From Epichloe hybrida (lineage: Eukaryota; Ascomycota; Sordariomycetes; Hypocreales; Clavicipitaceae), in assembly GCA_019022495.1 (NCBI GenBank), contig JAFEKR010000036.1:248001-312000 (forward strand): a stretch of 64,000 nucleotides of DNA. Direction: 5' to 3'. The position numbers and the translations under genes are program-made. The notes under the pieces are model-generated. The model worked only from the letters and a program-made list of their open reading frames with translations, was not told the DNA's origin and searched no databases. This document shows, in pieces, positions 37,311-50,723 of the stretch. Each line of letters begins with the position of its first letter. The stretch's first letter is position 1.

Positions 37311-37460
37311 AGCTATTATAAGCTATTATAAGCTATTTTAAATTATTATAAGTTAGTATAAGTTATTATAAGCTATTATAAGCTATTATTAGCTATTATA
37401 AGCTATTATTAGCTATTATAAGCTATTATTAGCTATTATAAGCTATTATAAGCTATTATG
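37311..37460. repeat. 10-bp repeat AGCTATTATA/AGCTATTATT, right end of hAT
   Basis: About 15 units, some imperfect. The inverse unit AATAGCTTAT is expanded to 18 perfect copies in the derivative at 61811-61990. Confidence 0.92.
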
Positions 37461-37686
37461 AAGTATTATAAAGTATTTTATAAACTATATATATCTTATA
37501 ATAAAGGAATAAACCTTAATATTAAAAAATCAAAACTAATTACAAATAATTACAAATAATTACATGTAATGTAATATAATGTGTGAAAGGGGGGTGTAAT
37601 GTAATGTAATGTAATGTGTAATAATTACATTACATTACAAACATTACACAATGTAATGTAATGTAATGTGATGCTCTGCTAGTAAT

Positions 37687-38118
37687 AAGGCATAGGCTAG
37701 AAGCTATTTAAGTGCTATAAATATAGTAGCCCTAGATATAGTATAAATAAATATAAAGTAGTAAACTACTTAATCTATAAAAGTAATAAGTATACTACTA
37801 AGAAGTATAAAGATAGTAGTAATAAATCTTTAGACCTAAATAAAATTCTAATTAGTTTAGTATAGGCCTAGGATAATAGTCTTACTATAAAGAAACCTAT
37901 AGATAAGAGAATAAGGATATAGTTATCCCTATAGTAAGATAACTACTAGTTAGTAATACTAGTATTATTTAATATAGGAGTAAAGTATTTAATAATTTAC
38001 CCTAAGCTATTATTAAAATAGGACTAGAAGAATATAGTAAAAGTAAAGGTAATACTAGAAAGCATAAGTAAGAATAAGATCTTATACTAAGGAATTTTAC
38101 ATAGACTAGTTAAGGTAA
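37687..38118 (+). pseudogene. Gypsy E gag region, second part
   Basis: Continuation of E between the hAT and D1. RIP-degenerate, no named domain. The last bases, GGTAA (38114-38118), are the D1 target duplication. Confidence 0.5.
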
Positions 38119-38320
38119 TGTGAGGCCCCACTCACAACACTAGCGCGCTAGCGCACCACTAGGTAAGCACACCACGCCCTAGGGCTAGGTCCACGTAATA
38201 CTAGCAAGTCACTAGCTATAAACTAGTAACTCACATATATAACACACTTAGACCTAGCAAGCTTTAGTTAATATATAAACGCCCCTATACCTCTTACCTA
38301 GCTATCCCTTTATTCTTATA
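38119..38320 (+). repeat. 5' LTR of D1
   Basis: Outer start TGTGAGGCCCCACTCACAAC unmutated; inner end RIPed to TATTCTTATA where the other LTR has TGTTCTCACA. Confidence 0.9.
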
Positions 38321-41300
38321 ATTCTAAAGCTTCTCCTACTAGCTACCTAAGAGTAATATAAGGGGGAGAATAACCTAATTTACTAAAACTATACTATATA
38401 TTACTTAGGATTAGCTAGATAATAGTAATACTATAGCTAGGGATATACTATATTCTATAACCCTATTTAAAGCTATACCCTTTACTATAGTAGTAAAAAA
38501 GGTAGTAATTAGGGAGTGAATTACCTAGCTTAAGTAACTTAAGGAACTATAGGATTAAGAAAAAAAGCTTACTAACTTAATATAATCTTATAAAGAACTA
38601 GTAAAAAGAGGCTAAAAGGATAGTTTATCCTTAAGCCTTAGTAGCTAAGAAGTTAAGGTTTAAAATATTATAAAACTCTAATACCTTATAAACCTATAAA
38701 AGCATAAGATATAGCTTAATAACCTTAACTATACCTTTAAGAGGGTAAAGAAGAAGTATTACTAAGATAACTAAAAAATTCTCTTTACACTTAACTATAT
38801 ATATATAAACTATTAGGCTAGATAAGACTAATACATTAAAGAATAACTAGCTAATAGTTAGGATTATCCTAAGGATAACTAGGATAAGTTCTAAGACTAA
38901 ACCCTTATACTACTTAAAGACTCTATAAGTTATAATATATAAATAGTTACGTAGCTAGAAAATATAAAGTAAAAGGAGGGCTAGAGTCCTATTAAGTTTA
39001 GTATTTACTTAGATTTACTAAAGAAACACTTAGAATAAGCTTTAGAAAAGACCTATACTCTTATATTCTCTGTAAAATTACTTTCTAACTTATAAGATTA
39101 TATTAACCTATACGTAAATATTACTAGTCTAATATAAGAAGATATTATATAACTTACATAGTAATTCTAGGAGGTAATATTAAAGAATAAGCGAAAGCTA
39201 AATAATTTAGAAGAGAAAGGGCTATATAAGGTAGCTTAACACTAAAGATATAACTCCCTATAAGGGCATTAGCTAAATAAGAACTAAAGAGATAAGAATA
39301 AGGATAAGAAAAAGACCCTAGCTACCTATCTAAATAATAATAAACTATAAGGAAGAAAATAATGCTATAACTATAGTAGTATAAAGTATTTCTTTTATAA
39401 TTATAATAAGCTAAGGAAAGACTAATAAGAAGGTTAGGAAAACTCCTAGAGGTAAAAGTAAAAGCCCTTACCTTTACCTTAGATACTAGGGTACTAGTAG
39501 GATACTAATTCTATACACTAGTTACTATTTATAGGTATAAAGACATTAAAATAGTAGCGGATCTTAATAGTTATGCTAAGATTAATATTATAAGCGCCTA
39601 ATTTACATAGACTTATAAGCTTAATTAGGCTAAGGCTATAGCACCTATCTTAAAGGTAGTAGGGGCTCTAATAGTCCCCTAATATAGTATCTATAAGGTG
39701 CTTATTTTAAATAAAGATTTATAAGGTAAAGAAAAAGACCTTAAGTTACTATATATAGCTATTAATAGGAACCTAAGAGTAAAGGGAAGCCTTATATTAA
39801 TTAGAATATATATGCTTATAAAAGAATATATATATCTTTACTTATACTTATAAGAATAGTAGTTTAAAAAGAGAAAGGTAGCCTTTTTACTACTAACTCC
39901 TTATAAGTTTATAAAGATAATATGTAATAAGATAATTATATATGCTATTATAAGCGTAATAGAAGATAAGTTTATCCCTCTTAAAGATAAAGAGAAGGTA
40001 AAAGTATATAGAACTATTAAAGATATCCTAGAGAAACTACGTAAATTTAAAGATATATTTACATTAGATAAGGTAAGGAGCCTCCTATTAAAGAAGTTAA
40101 CTAACTATATAATTAATCTTATACTAGGAGCTACACCCCTATATAGACTAATCTATTCTCTCTCCTAAAGCAAACTTAAAGAGCTCTAGGAATATATTAA
40201 TAATAACCTAAAGAAAGGCTAAATAAGACCCTTAAAGAGCCTAGTAAGCGTGCCTATTTTATTTATACTAAAGAAGAATAGAACACTATAGCTATATATT
40301 AACTATTAAGGGCTTAATAAGGTAATATAAAAGAATTACTACACTCTCCCCTTAATTTTAGAGATCCTTAATTAATACTAAGGGGCTTATTTCTTTTCTA
40401 AGATTAATATTAAGGATATATATTACTAAATTTATATTAAAGAGGGTAATAAATAGAAGATAGCTTTTTGCATATATTATAGGCACTATAAGTACCTTAT
40501 AATACCTTTTAGGTTAATAAATACCCTAGCTACTTTCTAGAGTTATATTTATAAGGCGCTATATAGGCTAGTTAATACTATTTATATAGTATATCTAGAT
40601 AATATCTTAATCTTCTCTAAGATAAAGGAGAAGCATACTAAATACATTAAGTAAGTCCTTAAATATATAAGGTTAGTAGAGTTATATATAAAACCCTCTA
40701 AGTACTCTTTTTATAAGGAATTAGTAAAATTCCTAGGGTTTATTCTCTTTATTAATAGGATATTAATAGATACTTACTAGGTTAATATAATTAGAGAATA
40801 AAAGAAGCTAATAAGTTTTAAGGATATATAGTTATTTCTTAGGTTCTATAACTTTTACTAATAGTTTATCTATAAATACTCTAGGATTATAGTACCTCTT
40901 TATATATTAATAAAGGGTAGTTAAAATAGTATTTAGATTAGGAGGTTTATATTTAGAGAAAAGGAGTAGTTAGTATTTAACTAGCTAAAAGATACCTTTT
41001 AGTAAGCGCCTTTACTCTAATACTATAACCTAAGTTAGGTAGTATATATTAAGATAAATACCTTGATTTTTATAATAGTAAGAATCCTATCTTAGTAAGA
41101 TAATAAGGGCTATTAGTATCTAGTAGCCTTTTAGTTAAGGAAGTTTATAAATACTAAATATAACTATAATATAGCTAATTAAGAGCTACTTACTATAGTA
41201 AAGTTATTTAAATACTAGTAATATTATATTAAAGGCATAGAGATACCTATAGAGGTTTTATTAGACTATTATAACTTATAAACCTTTATAAGGTAGTAAA

Positions 41301-44300
41301 AGCTAAATAGAAGATAAGTATAATAGTATATATTTCTCTACCCTTTCTATTTTATAATTAAGTATAGACTAAGGAAAAGCAACCCTATAAATACACTATT
41401 AAGAAAGTCTAATTATAAGGGTAAACCTATATTAAATAAGGTACTCCTACTAGAGCTTTAAAGGAAGATAGTAAATATCTATATAGTAAAAAAAGAAGTA
41501 CTAATATATTAAAGAAGTTATAGTATAATACTAGTCTTAGAACTTACTAAGGTAAGAGTAGCCTAGGTAAAAAGCTAGTTAGCTACTATAAATCTAGTAA
41601 TAGGTTAGCTAAATAAGAGTAATTTTAAGGAGAAGGTAGTATATATTTAAGATATTAGTATAGTATAAGTAATTTAGGGGGCTATTATATTACTAAATCC
41701 CTACTAATCTATAGTAAATAAACTATTAGTATAATTACTATAGAAGGTATAAGACTAAGATCTAGATCTATAAAAGTATAGAGGTAAGGTTAACTCCTAA
41801 GTAAAAGGGAGGGGAAAAGCTAGTCTATAGTTATATAGTATAAGAGGCCTCCTAATATATAAAGACTAGGTAGTTATTCTATAGGAGCCTATCTTATAAT
41901 AGGAGCTTCTATAGCTATACTATAGTAATCTATTAGTAAGTTACTTTAGGACTAAATATACTCTTAAGCTACTAAAATATTACTATTAGTAGCTAGTAAT
42001 AAGTAAAGCTATTTTAGACTATATATTTAGCTATAAAGTATACTAGCGTGTAGTAGCTAGATAGCACTACCCCTATAGAAGCCTTAAATTACTACTAATA
42101 CTAAGGTAACTATAGGTAAAGATCTTAATAGACTTTATTATAGGTTTACTACTAGTGTAGCTAGGTAAGTAAGAAACTAATGTAATCCTAGTAATTATAG
42201 ACTAATTTACTAAGTACTTTATCTTCCTTCCTATAAAGACTATAATTAATATAGCTAAATTAGTAAAGTTATTCTATAAGGAGATTAAGCTATAATTTAA
42301 AGCGCTAGAGGGTATTATATCTAATAGAGGGTTAGTATTTATAAGCTAATTCTAGTTAGAGGTATATTACTAGTTATATATAAAGTAAAGGCTTTTAATA
42401 GTGTTTTACCCCTAAACTAATAGGTAAATAGAGAGAATAAATTAGGTACTTAAGTATTACCTATAATATTTTATTAAAGAGAACTAATAACTATAGCTAA
42501 AGCTACTCCTAATAGCTTAATTTATATATAATAATACTATTAATAAGATAATAAGCTACTTCTATAACTATACTCTTATAGGCTATTTACCTAAGTTTTA
42601 CCTTACTCTTAAGGGTAAGAGCATAGAGAGGGAGGTCCTAGAGGCTTATATATATATTAAAAAGCTATATAAGATTAGGGAGAAACTAGTATGTAACTAG
42701 GTAAGGGCTACTAAAGCGTAAGTAAAGTACTATAACTAGAGATATTAGCTAATAACCTTAAAAAGAGAAGACTTAGTACTACTATTAGTAAAGAATATTA
42801 GACTTAAGGATATAAAATAGAAGCTAAACCTAAGATTTATTAGGCTATTTTAAATACTTAATACTATAGGTAAATAAGTATACTAACTAGCGCTACCTAA
42901 TAAGTATAGCTAACTATATAATATATTTTATATTAGCCTATTAAAGCTATAGAATTACTAGGAAAACACCTTAGATAAGGATATACTAATACCTAACCTT
43001 AAAGATAATAATAATAAGTTTAAAGTTAAAGAAGTTAGGGATTATAGGAAGATATATAAAGGTAATAAATACCTAGTAAAATAAAAGGGCTAGCTAAGTA
43101 AATATAATTAATAAGTAGTATTAGAAGATATAGAAAGCACTTAATATATAATTTAAGCTTTCTATTAAAGTAAAATAAGTAAAAAGTATAGTAAGATATA
43201 AGTAAGTTATAAGTAATAAGGGATAAGGTAATTATAGAAAAACCCTAGCCTTATTAGCTACTATTACACTTTAATTAAAACCCTTATTAGACTATTTACT
43301 AAATAATAAAAGAAAAGATACCTATAAGGAGAGAAGTCTTATAGGAAACCCTTCTATAGTTACCCCCTTATATATTAAAATAACACTATTATAAAGGAGG
43401 TACTTAGTACCCTTGCTCTTATTCTCCTAAACTACTACCTCTATTACCTAGAAAAACTAGTGCTTTACTACCCCCTAGGGTATAAATCCTAGATTATAAT
43501 ATTATAGCTATAAAGTTATTTTTCTCTTCTAGGAATTATAATATATAGCGTAGTTTAGCTATAAAAGTTAGTAAATAGGTAGTAAAGGAGAAGTAATAAC
43601 TTATAATCCCTAGGGTAAGGGTAGGATATATAGTATCTAAAAGTTACTAGTATAAAATAATATACTAATTATATATAGCTAAAGTAGCTTACCTAGGGAG
43701 TAAGTAAAGGTCTAGAGAATATGTAATAAAATATACCTAATAGACCTTAGTAGCCCTAGTTGAACTAAAGGAAATATAATAAGCTATGTTAGCGTAATTA
43801 AACCCTAAAATAAGGTTTAGATAATAAGTGCTAAAATAGTAGTAAGTTACCTTAGAAAATATATAATTATTAGGGTTATTAGGGTCCTAATTACTAAGAG
43901 TATTTATTAAAGTTTTTACCTAATTAAGGATAGTAAGAAGATCTAGAAAATCCCTTTATATAGTTAGTATTACCTAGAGAGATATAGGTAATTAGGGACT
44001 AAAAGAGTAGAGAATATAATATACTTACTATCTTATAAGTATTACTATATTTAACACACTAGATATAACACTTTAAATGTTTCCCTTTAATAATAGTAGT
44101 TAGTATACTAGGGAATTAATAGTTAATCTAAGGGATATTAGGCTTAGCTAGAGGATTTTTCTTAAAGTCTGTATAACTTATATATAGATAATATATATAA
44201 GAACATCCTCTTAAATAGATATTAGGGATAGCTATAATAATAATGCTCTTAATGCTTTCCCTATTTAATTCTATTCTAATAATAAGGTAAGTAGTAAAGG

Positions 44301-44517
44301 TAAAGTTATAGTAACTAATAATATAATAGTATCTAGGGAAAAGTTTACTATAGATAAGAAAGGGAAAAGTTAGTAATATAATAAGGAGTTATAGGTGAAT
44401 TTATACTTAAATACTAATATTATTTATTATTATTTTAGTATAGCTACTACTTAGTAAATAGCTATATAGTACTTACTAAAAGCTATTTAGAAGCCTAGCT
44501 AAAAGTAAGGGGGTAAT
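38321..44517 (+). pseudogene. RIP-broken Gypsy gag-pol of D1 with chromodomain
   Basis: Order on the plus strand: gag about 38.35-39.4 kb, protease about 39.45-39.95 kb, reverse transcriptase about 40.2-40.65 kb (VPILFILKKNRTL, KIAFCIYYRHYKYLIIPFRL, IVYLDNILIFSK), RNase H about 40.95-41.3 kb, integrase core about 42.08-42.56 kb, and chromodomain about 43.06-43.15 kb with KYLVK-KGWLSKYN, the dash being a TAA. About 1.35 kb follows before the 3' LTR. Stops are TAA and TAG throughout. The YLDD box of reverse transcriptase is changed to YLDN, a G-to-A effect. Confidence 0.85.
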
Positions 44518-44719
44518 TATAAGGCCTTACTTATAATACTAGCACGCTAGTGTATTACTAGGCAGGCGTACTACGCCCTAAGGCTAGGTTTACGTAACAC
44601 TAGTAAGTTACTAGCTATAAACTAGTAACTCGTACGTATAATACACTTAGACCTAGCAAGCTTCAGTTAATATACGAACGCCCCTATACCTCTTGCCTAG
44701 CTATCCCTCTGTTCTCACA
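44518..44719 (+). repeat. 3' LTR of D1
   Basis: Inner start RIPed (TATAAGGCCTTACTTATAAT), outer end unmutated (CCTCTGTTCTCACA). 202 bp, identical in length to the 5' LTR. Confidence 0.9.
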
Positions 44720-44724
44720 GGTAA

Positions 44725-47700
44725 AGGATAGTATAGGCTATATAAGGGTTTACTAAGTTAGCTACTATATTACTAATACTAAAGAAGGAATACTCCTAGG
44801 AATAAACTAAACCTTAGAGTATAAACCTATAGTAATAAATTAGAAGTAAGGTTTTTAGAGGTTCCTAATAACTAAAGAATATATTATATTTACTTTAAGT
44901 TAGTAATAACTATATAAGGTAGTAAAGTAGTCTTTTATTATACTATTACTAGTATTACTAAAAGTTAAAGTAATTAAGCCTAAAATAAAAAAGAGAGATA
45001 CTAATAAAGTTTTACTAATAAATAATATAGTAAGTAATAACCTAACTTATAATATAGTTATAGTAATAGTAATAAATAATATCTAACCCCTAAAGAAAAA
45101 GAAACTAAGAAGTATAATAGTACTTTAAGTAGTATTTTATAAGAAGCTAGTAGTGTTTATATAAGAAATAGATAGTAATATACCCTTTATAGTAAATCCT
45201 AGAGGAGTATATAAAATTTATAAATATATTTTTAAAAGATTTCGCTAGTAAGCTTCTAAAACTTAGGGGCTATACTTATATAATTAAATTAGAAAAGGGG
45301 AAATAGCTACTATAGGGACCTATATATAACCTAGTGAAAAAAGAGCTAGAGGTACTTAGGGAGTACCTTATAAGTATATAAGAGAAAGGGTAAATTAGAA
45401 GATTAATAAGCCTAGCTAAAGCCTTAATTTTATTTATCCTAAAAGAATTAGGGAAATTAAGGCTTTATATGAATTATAAGGGTCTTAATAGGATTACTAT
45501 TAAAAATAAAGCCCTTTTATTATTAATCTCTGAAATTCTTAATTAACTAGTAAGTATAAAAGTTTTTATATTATTAAATCTCTAAGAGGTATACTACTAG
45601 CTATATATTCGCAAGGGTAATAAGTAGAAAATAGTGTTCTATTACTACTATAAGCACTTTAAGTACCTTATAATACTACTTAGATTAGTAAATATACTAG
45701 CTACTTTTAGGAATATATTAATAACGCTCTTAAGGGACTTATAAATAAATTCTATATTATTTACCTTAATAATATCCTAATATATAGTAGTAACCTTATA
45801 AGATATATAGAGTATATTAAAAGGGTACTAGAGTAACTTTAAGATATAAATCTTTATATTAACCTTAAGAAATACTAAATTTTGGTATTATAAGTGAAAT
45901 TCCTAGGGTTTATTATATTTAAAAAAGGCATTAAGATAAAACTATTAAGGGTTAAAGCTATTATAACCTAGCTAATACCCTATAGTGTATTTAATATTTA
46001 ATTATTCCTTAGGTTTATAAGGTTTTACTAATACTTTATAAAATAGTATAGTAAGGTAATAGTCTTACTAATAAACTATCTAAAGGGTGTTTAACTAGTA
46101 AAGTTTAAGCTAAAGCCTAGTAAACTTATAGTATTTAGAGAACTTTAAAAGAAGTTCTAGGAGGTACTAATCTTAGTGCACTTTAACTTACTTTATTTAC
46201 TAAGAGTAAAGATAAATGCATCTAGTTATATAATTAAAGCTATACTTATAATATTAGTGCTAGGTAGCTAGTACCTAGTAGCGTATTTTTTAAGGAAGTT
46301 AACTAATATTAAGCTTTATTACTTAACCCTAGACACTAAGTTATTAGTAATCTAAGAGGTATTTTAGGCCTAGAGACACTACCTTATGTATTTAACTTAC
46401 TAGATTATAGTTATAATAAACTATCTTAATTATAAGTACCTAGCTATAAAGCTAAAGCTATCTAGTAGGTAGGTAATAGTATTAGATAAGCTTTATTTAT
46501 TTAATTTTAGGATTAAATATTATATAAGTAAGCTAAACCTTACTAATACCTTATTAAGAAAAGTAAATTATATTAGTAAGAAGTATAAGGTAAAGGCTAT
46601 ATTCTTATAGCTACCTAACTTCTTAGCTAAGTTTATAAATACTAAGTAGTAAGTGCGCTATATATATAATAGTATAGTTATAGGCCCTAAGGTTATATTA
46701 CTTAGTATAGTTAATAGTTTATTATAAGAGCGCTATAAGGGCTATTCTAGCCTCTAGGGTTTTAAGAAAATATAACTTAATTATATTATTAAGGAACCTA
46801 ATAGTCCTATAAAGCCTATAAGTAGTATACTAACTAGGTTTACTAATTATAAGTAATAAGGTTATACCTTATTTATATTATTTAATATTTCTATAAGTCT
46901 AGTAAGCCTACGGGTTAGGAGTCTAGCTAGGTTAGTAGTTAGTAAGTAATATAAGCGCCCCCTTAAAACACTACTTAGCTATAATTTATTTATAAGTCTA
47001 AAAGTATACTATAAGCTAGCTACTTATAGTAATATTATAGTAATAATATAAGTAGTCTAGTAAACCTCTTCTAAGTTTATATATAATACTTATCCTAAGT
47101 ATATAAAATTAAAGACTTTAATTTAAGTTATATTATTTTAAGTATAGTAAGGTAATAACTTTACTATAAGTTAGAGAAAGTTACTTAAAAGTAGTAACCT
47201 AGAAGTATTATAGATATAGTCTATTAGGCGCTCTAAGCTATTAATATTTAAGAATAGAGTTTTTATTTTAGTAAGTATAAGGAAAGAAGTTTTAATACTT
47301 ACTTATAATAACCTAGTAGTAAGCTACTAGGGAGTTAGTAAGACCCTTTACTAAATTATAAACTAATACTACTAGCTATTAATAAAGAAAGACACTAAGT
47401 TATATATATAAACTTATATAAGCTATGAAACTTTAAAGCTAAGGCACTATAAACCTTATAGTAAGCTAGTAGCACTACTAGTGCCTAATTAGCCTTTTTA
47501 AGAATTATTAATAGACTTTATTATAGAGCTATTACCTATAAAGATATAAACTAGACTTATAATATAATCTTAGTTATTATAAACTATTTTATAAAATATA
47601 GTATTTATATCCTTATTTTAATATATATAACTAGTAATAGGTTAGCTACTATATTCTTAGAATATGTTTTTAGGGATTATAGTGCTCTAGAGAGTATTAT

Positions 47701-50451
47701 TATAAACTATAGTTTAATATTTACTAGTAGGTTTTAAATAACCTTTTACTATCTTATTATAACTAAGCGGTAACTAAGCACTGTATTTTACCTATAAATA
47801 GATAGTTAGATAGAATATCTAAACTAAGTTTTAGAGTATTATTTAAGAGCCTTTACTTACTTTAACTAAACTAATTAGGCTAATAACCTTTTAATAGTAT
47901 AGTTTATATATAATATAAGTATTTATTTAACTTATAGCTATACCCTAGCTAAGGCGCTATAAGGCTATAACCCTAGGGGACTGTAGTAAGTGGTTATGGA
48001 TATTCCTATAGTAAATAACTAGGTAAAAACTTATACTATTATGCTAAAAGATAGATATATATTAATTAAGTAGCTCCTAAGTAACTTATAAGTCTAGTAC
48101 ACGAAATACTATAATAAGAAGTAGACCCTAATAAAGTTTAGTATAGGTAACTATGTTTTATTATTTATAAAGAATATTAACTTATAGTAACCTATTAGGA
48201 AGCTAAGTATAAAGTACCTAAGCCCTTATAAAATTAAGAAAGTAATTAGTACTTATAGACTTATATACTAATTAAAGCTACTACCTAAAATATATTTATA
48301 TAATATTTTTAATATTACTAACCTTAAACTATTTATAAGGGACTTATTTAGTATAAAAGATATATCCTTACTATAAGAGAATATTATAGATAATAAGTAG
48401 GAGTTTAAGGTTAAAAGAATTATATTATATTATTATAATATGAGATATTAGAAATACCTAGTTAAATAGAAGGGCTATAATACTTTAGAAAATTCTTAGG
48501 TAAAAAAAAAGACATTTTATTATAATAAATATTATTAAGGATTATAAGTGGTAACTAAGTAACTAGTTTATAGATATAAAGGTATATTTAATAGAGTTTA
48601 GATAGTAGTAGTAATATATAAAAACAAATCTAGATAATTTCTTAAATAACCTAACTTATAGCTACTTTACACTAATTACTTTATTAATATATTACCTGCC
48701 TAGCCCTTAGTAATCTTACTAGTGCTAATAGAGGTAGAGGATTTATCCTTATTATTAGAAGAATCCCTCTCTTTATATATATATATATAAAGCTTGCTAG
48801 GAAGGTCTAGTAGCTTAATATAAGTAAGAAGTATAAATATATTAGTAGTAAGCTACTAGTAAGTTAGTAAAGCTATAGGCTAGAGTGTAAGGAGTATATA
48901 TAAATAGAAGGTTTTATATAATAAAATATAAGCTATTAGAAATATTAATCTAGACTTCTAGATTAATAGTATTAGCCTTATATATAACTTCTACTATAAG
49001 CTACACTTACCTTATCTAACTATACTCATTAGTATTTTTAGTAGTTAGGAGTATATTATAAAGTTTTTTCCTTTATATATTTTAGGCACTAGTAGTATAT
49101 TAGTAATAACTAAGTTATAGGAATAAGGGATATATATATTATTAAGAAAGTATAAATTACTATTAGGATTACTATAAGCATTAATATACTTAAAAAGCGT
49201 ATAGTATAACTAGGTAAACTAAGTAAGATACTAGTAGTGTGTTAGTATATATATTAGTAGTAAGAAAAAGGAGGATATACCTTAGAATAGTCTTTATTAT
49301 TTTATAAATAATATATATATTTTATTAAGTTACTTATATAAGTTAGTAATAACCTATAGTAAGATAGTAGTAAAGTTATACTTAGGGAATTAGTATACTA
49401 TATTAGGATAGATTTACCCTCTATAAGATATTATAGCTTTATACTATTACTATCTTTAGGTATAATAGCCTATATTACTACTTACTATATATAGTATATA
49501 TAAGGAATTTTTATTTTACTAGCACTACTAGCTATAAGTTAGTAAGGTAAGCGCTAGAGGGATATAAATATTATACTTATATAGAAATTTTAAAAGCTAA
49601 ATATTTCTTACTAAAAGACTTTAAAGGGAATATTATAGGAGTCTTTATACTAGAGGGAGGTAGTAGTAGTAAAGTAATTACTTATATTAAAGATATTATT
49701 AATTACTAGTAAGTTAGTAGTAATATACTATAAGAAACTTATAGGTAAAAGGTAAGTAACTAATATCTTAGTATTTAAGAGAATTTAAATATTTTAAATA
49801 AGGATAAATATAAATAATAAAGTAATACTATAAGATATTAGTAATTACTATAAGAGAAGCTATAAAGCTACTAGCTTATAAGTAAGGGTAACTTATAATA
49901 CTAAGAGAGAATATAAAGAGAAGAAAAGTATATAAAAGTAAGGGAAAGTAAGCCTCTTTTATATTAGCCCTAGACCCCTAAGTAATTTACATACTATATA
50001 TAGCTAATCTAGGAATTATAATATTTATAGTTATAGCTATTACTAGTAAATACATATACTAGCTACAAACTCCTAGTAAGATTAATATAATATCCTTAAT
50101 ATTAGATAAGAAGTTATTTATTTTAAATAGTATATATTACCCTATCTATTTAACCTAATTATAAAACTTAATATAGGTAGTTTACTTACTTAGCGCTAAT
50201 AACTTATTAGATAGAGGTATATATATTAAAGGTAATAAAGCAGTAAGTATATAGCTATTTATAATCTAGAGATTATAAGAAGGATTACCTAGGTCCTAAT
50301 AATATTTACTTTATTATTTAAAGTAAATATAATACTATACACTAATAGTATAGCTAGTAATATAAATATTATTATAGGCTATATATAGTAAATACATACT
50401 AGCTAAGTAGCTCTTTATAATTAAGGATAATTATATATTAGGGGGGTAATA
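44725..50451 (+). pseudogene. Gypsy E pol: RT, RNase H, integrase, chromodomain, long 3' region
   Basis: Reverse transcriptase about 45.4-45.8 kb (LRLYMNYKGLNRITIKNKAL, KYLIILLRLVNILATF), RNase H about 46.15-46.4 kb, integrase about 47.48-47.9 kb (ELLIDFIIELLPIK), and a chromodomain-like KYLVK-KGYNTLENS at about 48.43-48.52 kb. Between the chromodomain and the 3' LTR lies about 1.9 kb with no recognisable domain. All frames are broken by TAA and TAG at likely Q and W positions. E is a different Gypsy family from D, judged by LTR and RT sequence. Confidence 0.8.
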
Positions 50452-50718
50452 TATTAGGAGCATAGAGGCTAGGGAGTTATTAATAGGATAGTTATATAAT
50501 AAAGCCCTTAGATAAGCCTTAGCTTATATAAATAACTAAGTAGCTACTAGATAGCTATGTGTATATAGTAAGGTATTTAGATAAGGACTGCCTATAAGAG
50601 ATATAGGAGGTTAGAGTTTAAGACCTTTATATACTTACCCTAAAGTAGTAGCTCTCTAGCTATAAACAAGAGTCTTAGCCTTTACTCCGTTTGTATCTCT
50701 CCTACCACAGTCGTAACA
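50452..50718 (+). repeat. 3' LTR of Gypsy E
   Basis: 267 bp. Inner start RIPed (TATTAGGAGCATAGAGGC); outer end unmutated (CTCCTACCACAGTCGTAACA). Followed by TSD ATATG. Confidence 0.9.
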
Positions 50719-50723
50719 ATATG

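Larger units (their letters stand above)
31690..37678 (+). mobile_element. Full-length hAT DNA transposon, 5,989 bp
   Basis: Starts CAGAGCATGTAATGTAATG and ends with the inverse of CAGAGCATCACATTACATT; perfect 8-bp TSD CTAGTAAT (31682-31689 and 37679-37686). Subterminal regions are rich in ATGTAATGTA repeats. It encodes a ten-exon transposase (33154-36331). It is inserted in gag of Gypsy E. Base substitution by RIP is much lighter than in E, so it inserted later or was present at low copy when RIP acted. Confidence 0.95.
38119..44719 (+). mobile_element. Ty3/gypsy chromovirus D1, 6,601 bp, complete
   Basis: Two 202-bp LTRs (38119-38320 and 44518-44719), perfect TSD GGTAA (38114-38118 and 44720-44724). 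Plus-strand coding; purine tract AAGTAAGGGGG just before the 3' LTR. Same family as D2, in which it sits indirectly via element E. Confidence 0.93.
30334..50718 (+). mobile_element. Ty3/gypsy element E, carrying nested hAT and D1
   Basis: LTRs of 267 bp at 30334-30600 and 50452-50718, perfect TSD ATATG (30329-30333 and 50719-50723). Removing the hAT (31690-37678 plus 8 bp) and D1 (38119-44719 plus 5 bp) leaves about 7.78 kb. Plus-strand coding. Purine run AGGGGGG at about 50,440 precedes the 3' LTR. A solo LTR of the same family lies at 54244-54510. Confidence 0.9.

Noticed and set aside
36421..37460. Telomere or centromere satellite
   Set aside because: The repeats are not telomeric (no TTAGGG array) and are confined within hAT boundaries; derivatives carry them too.
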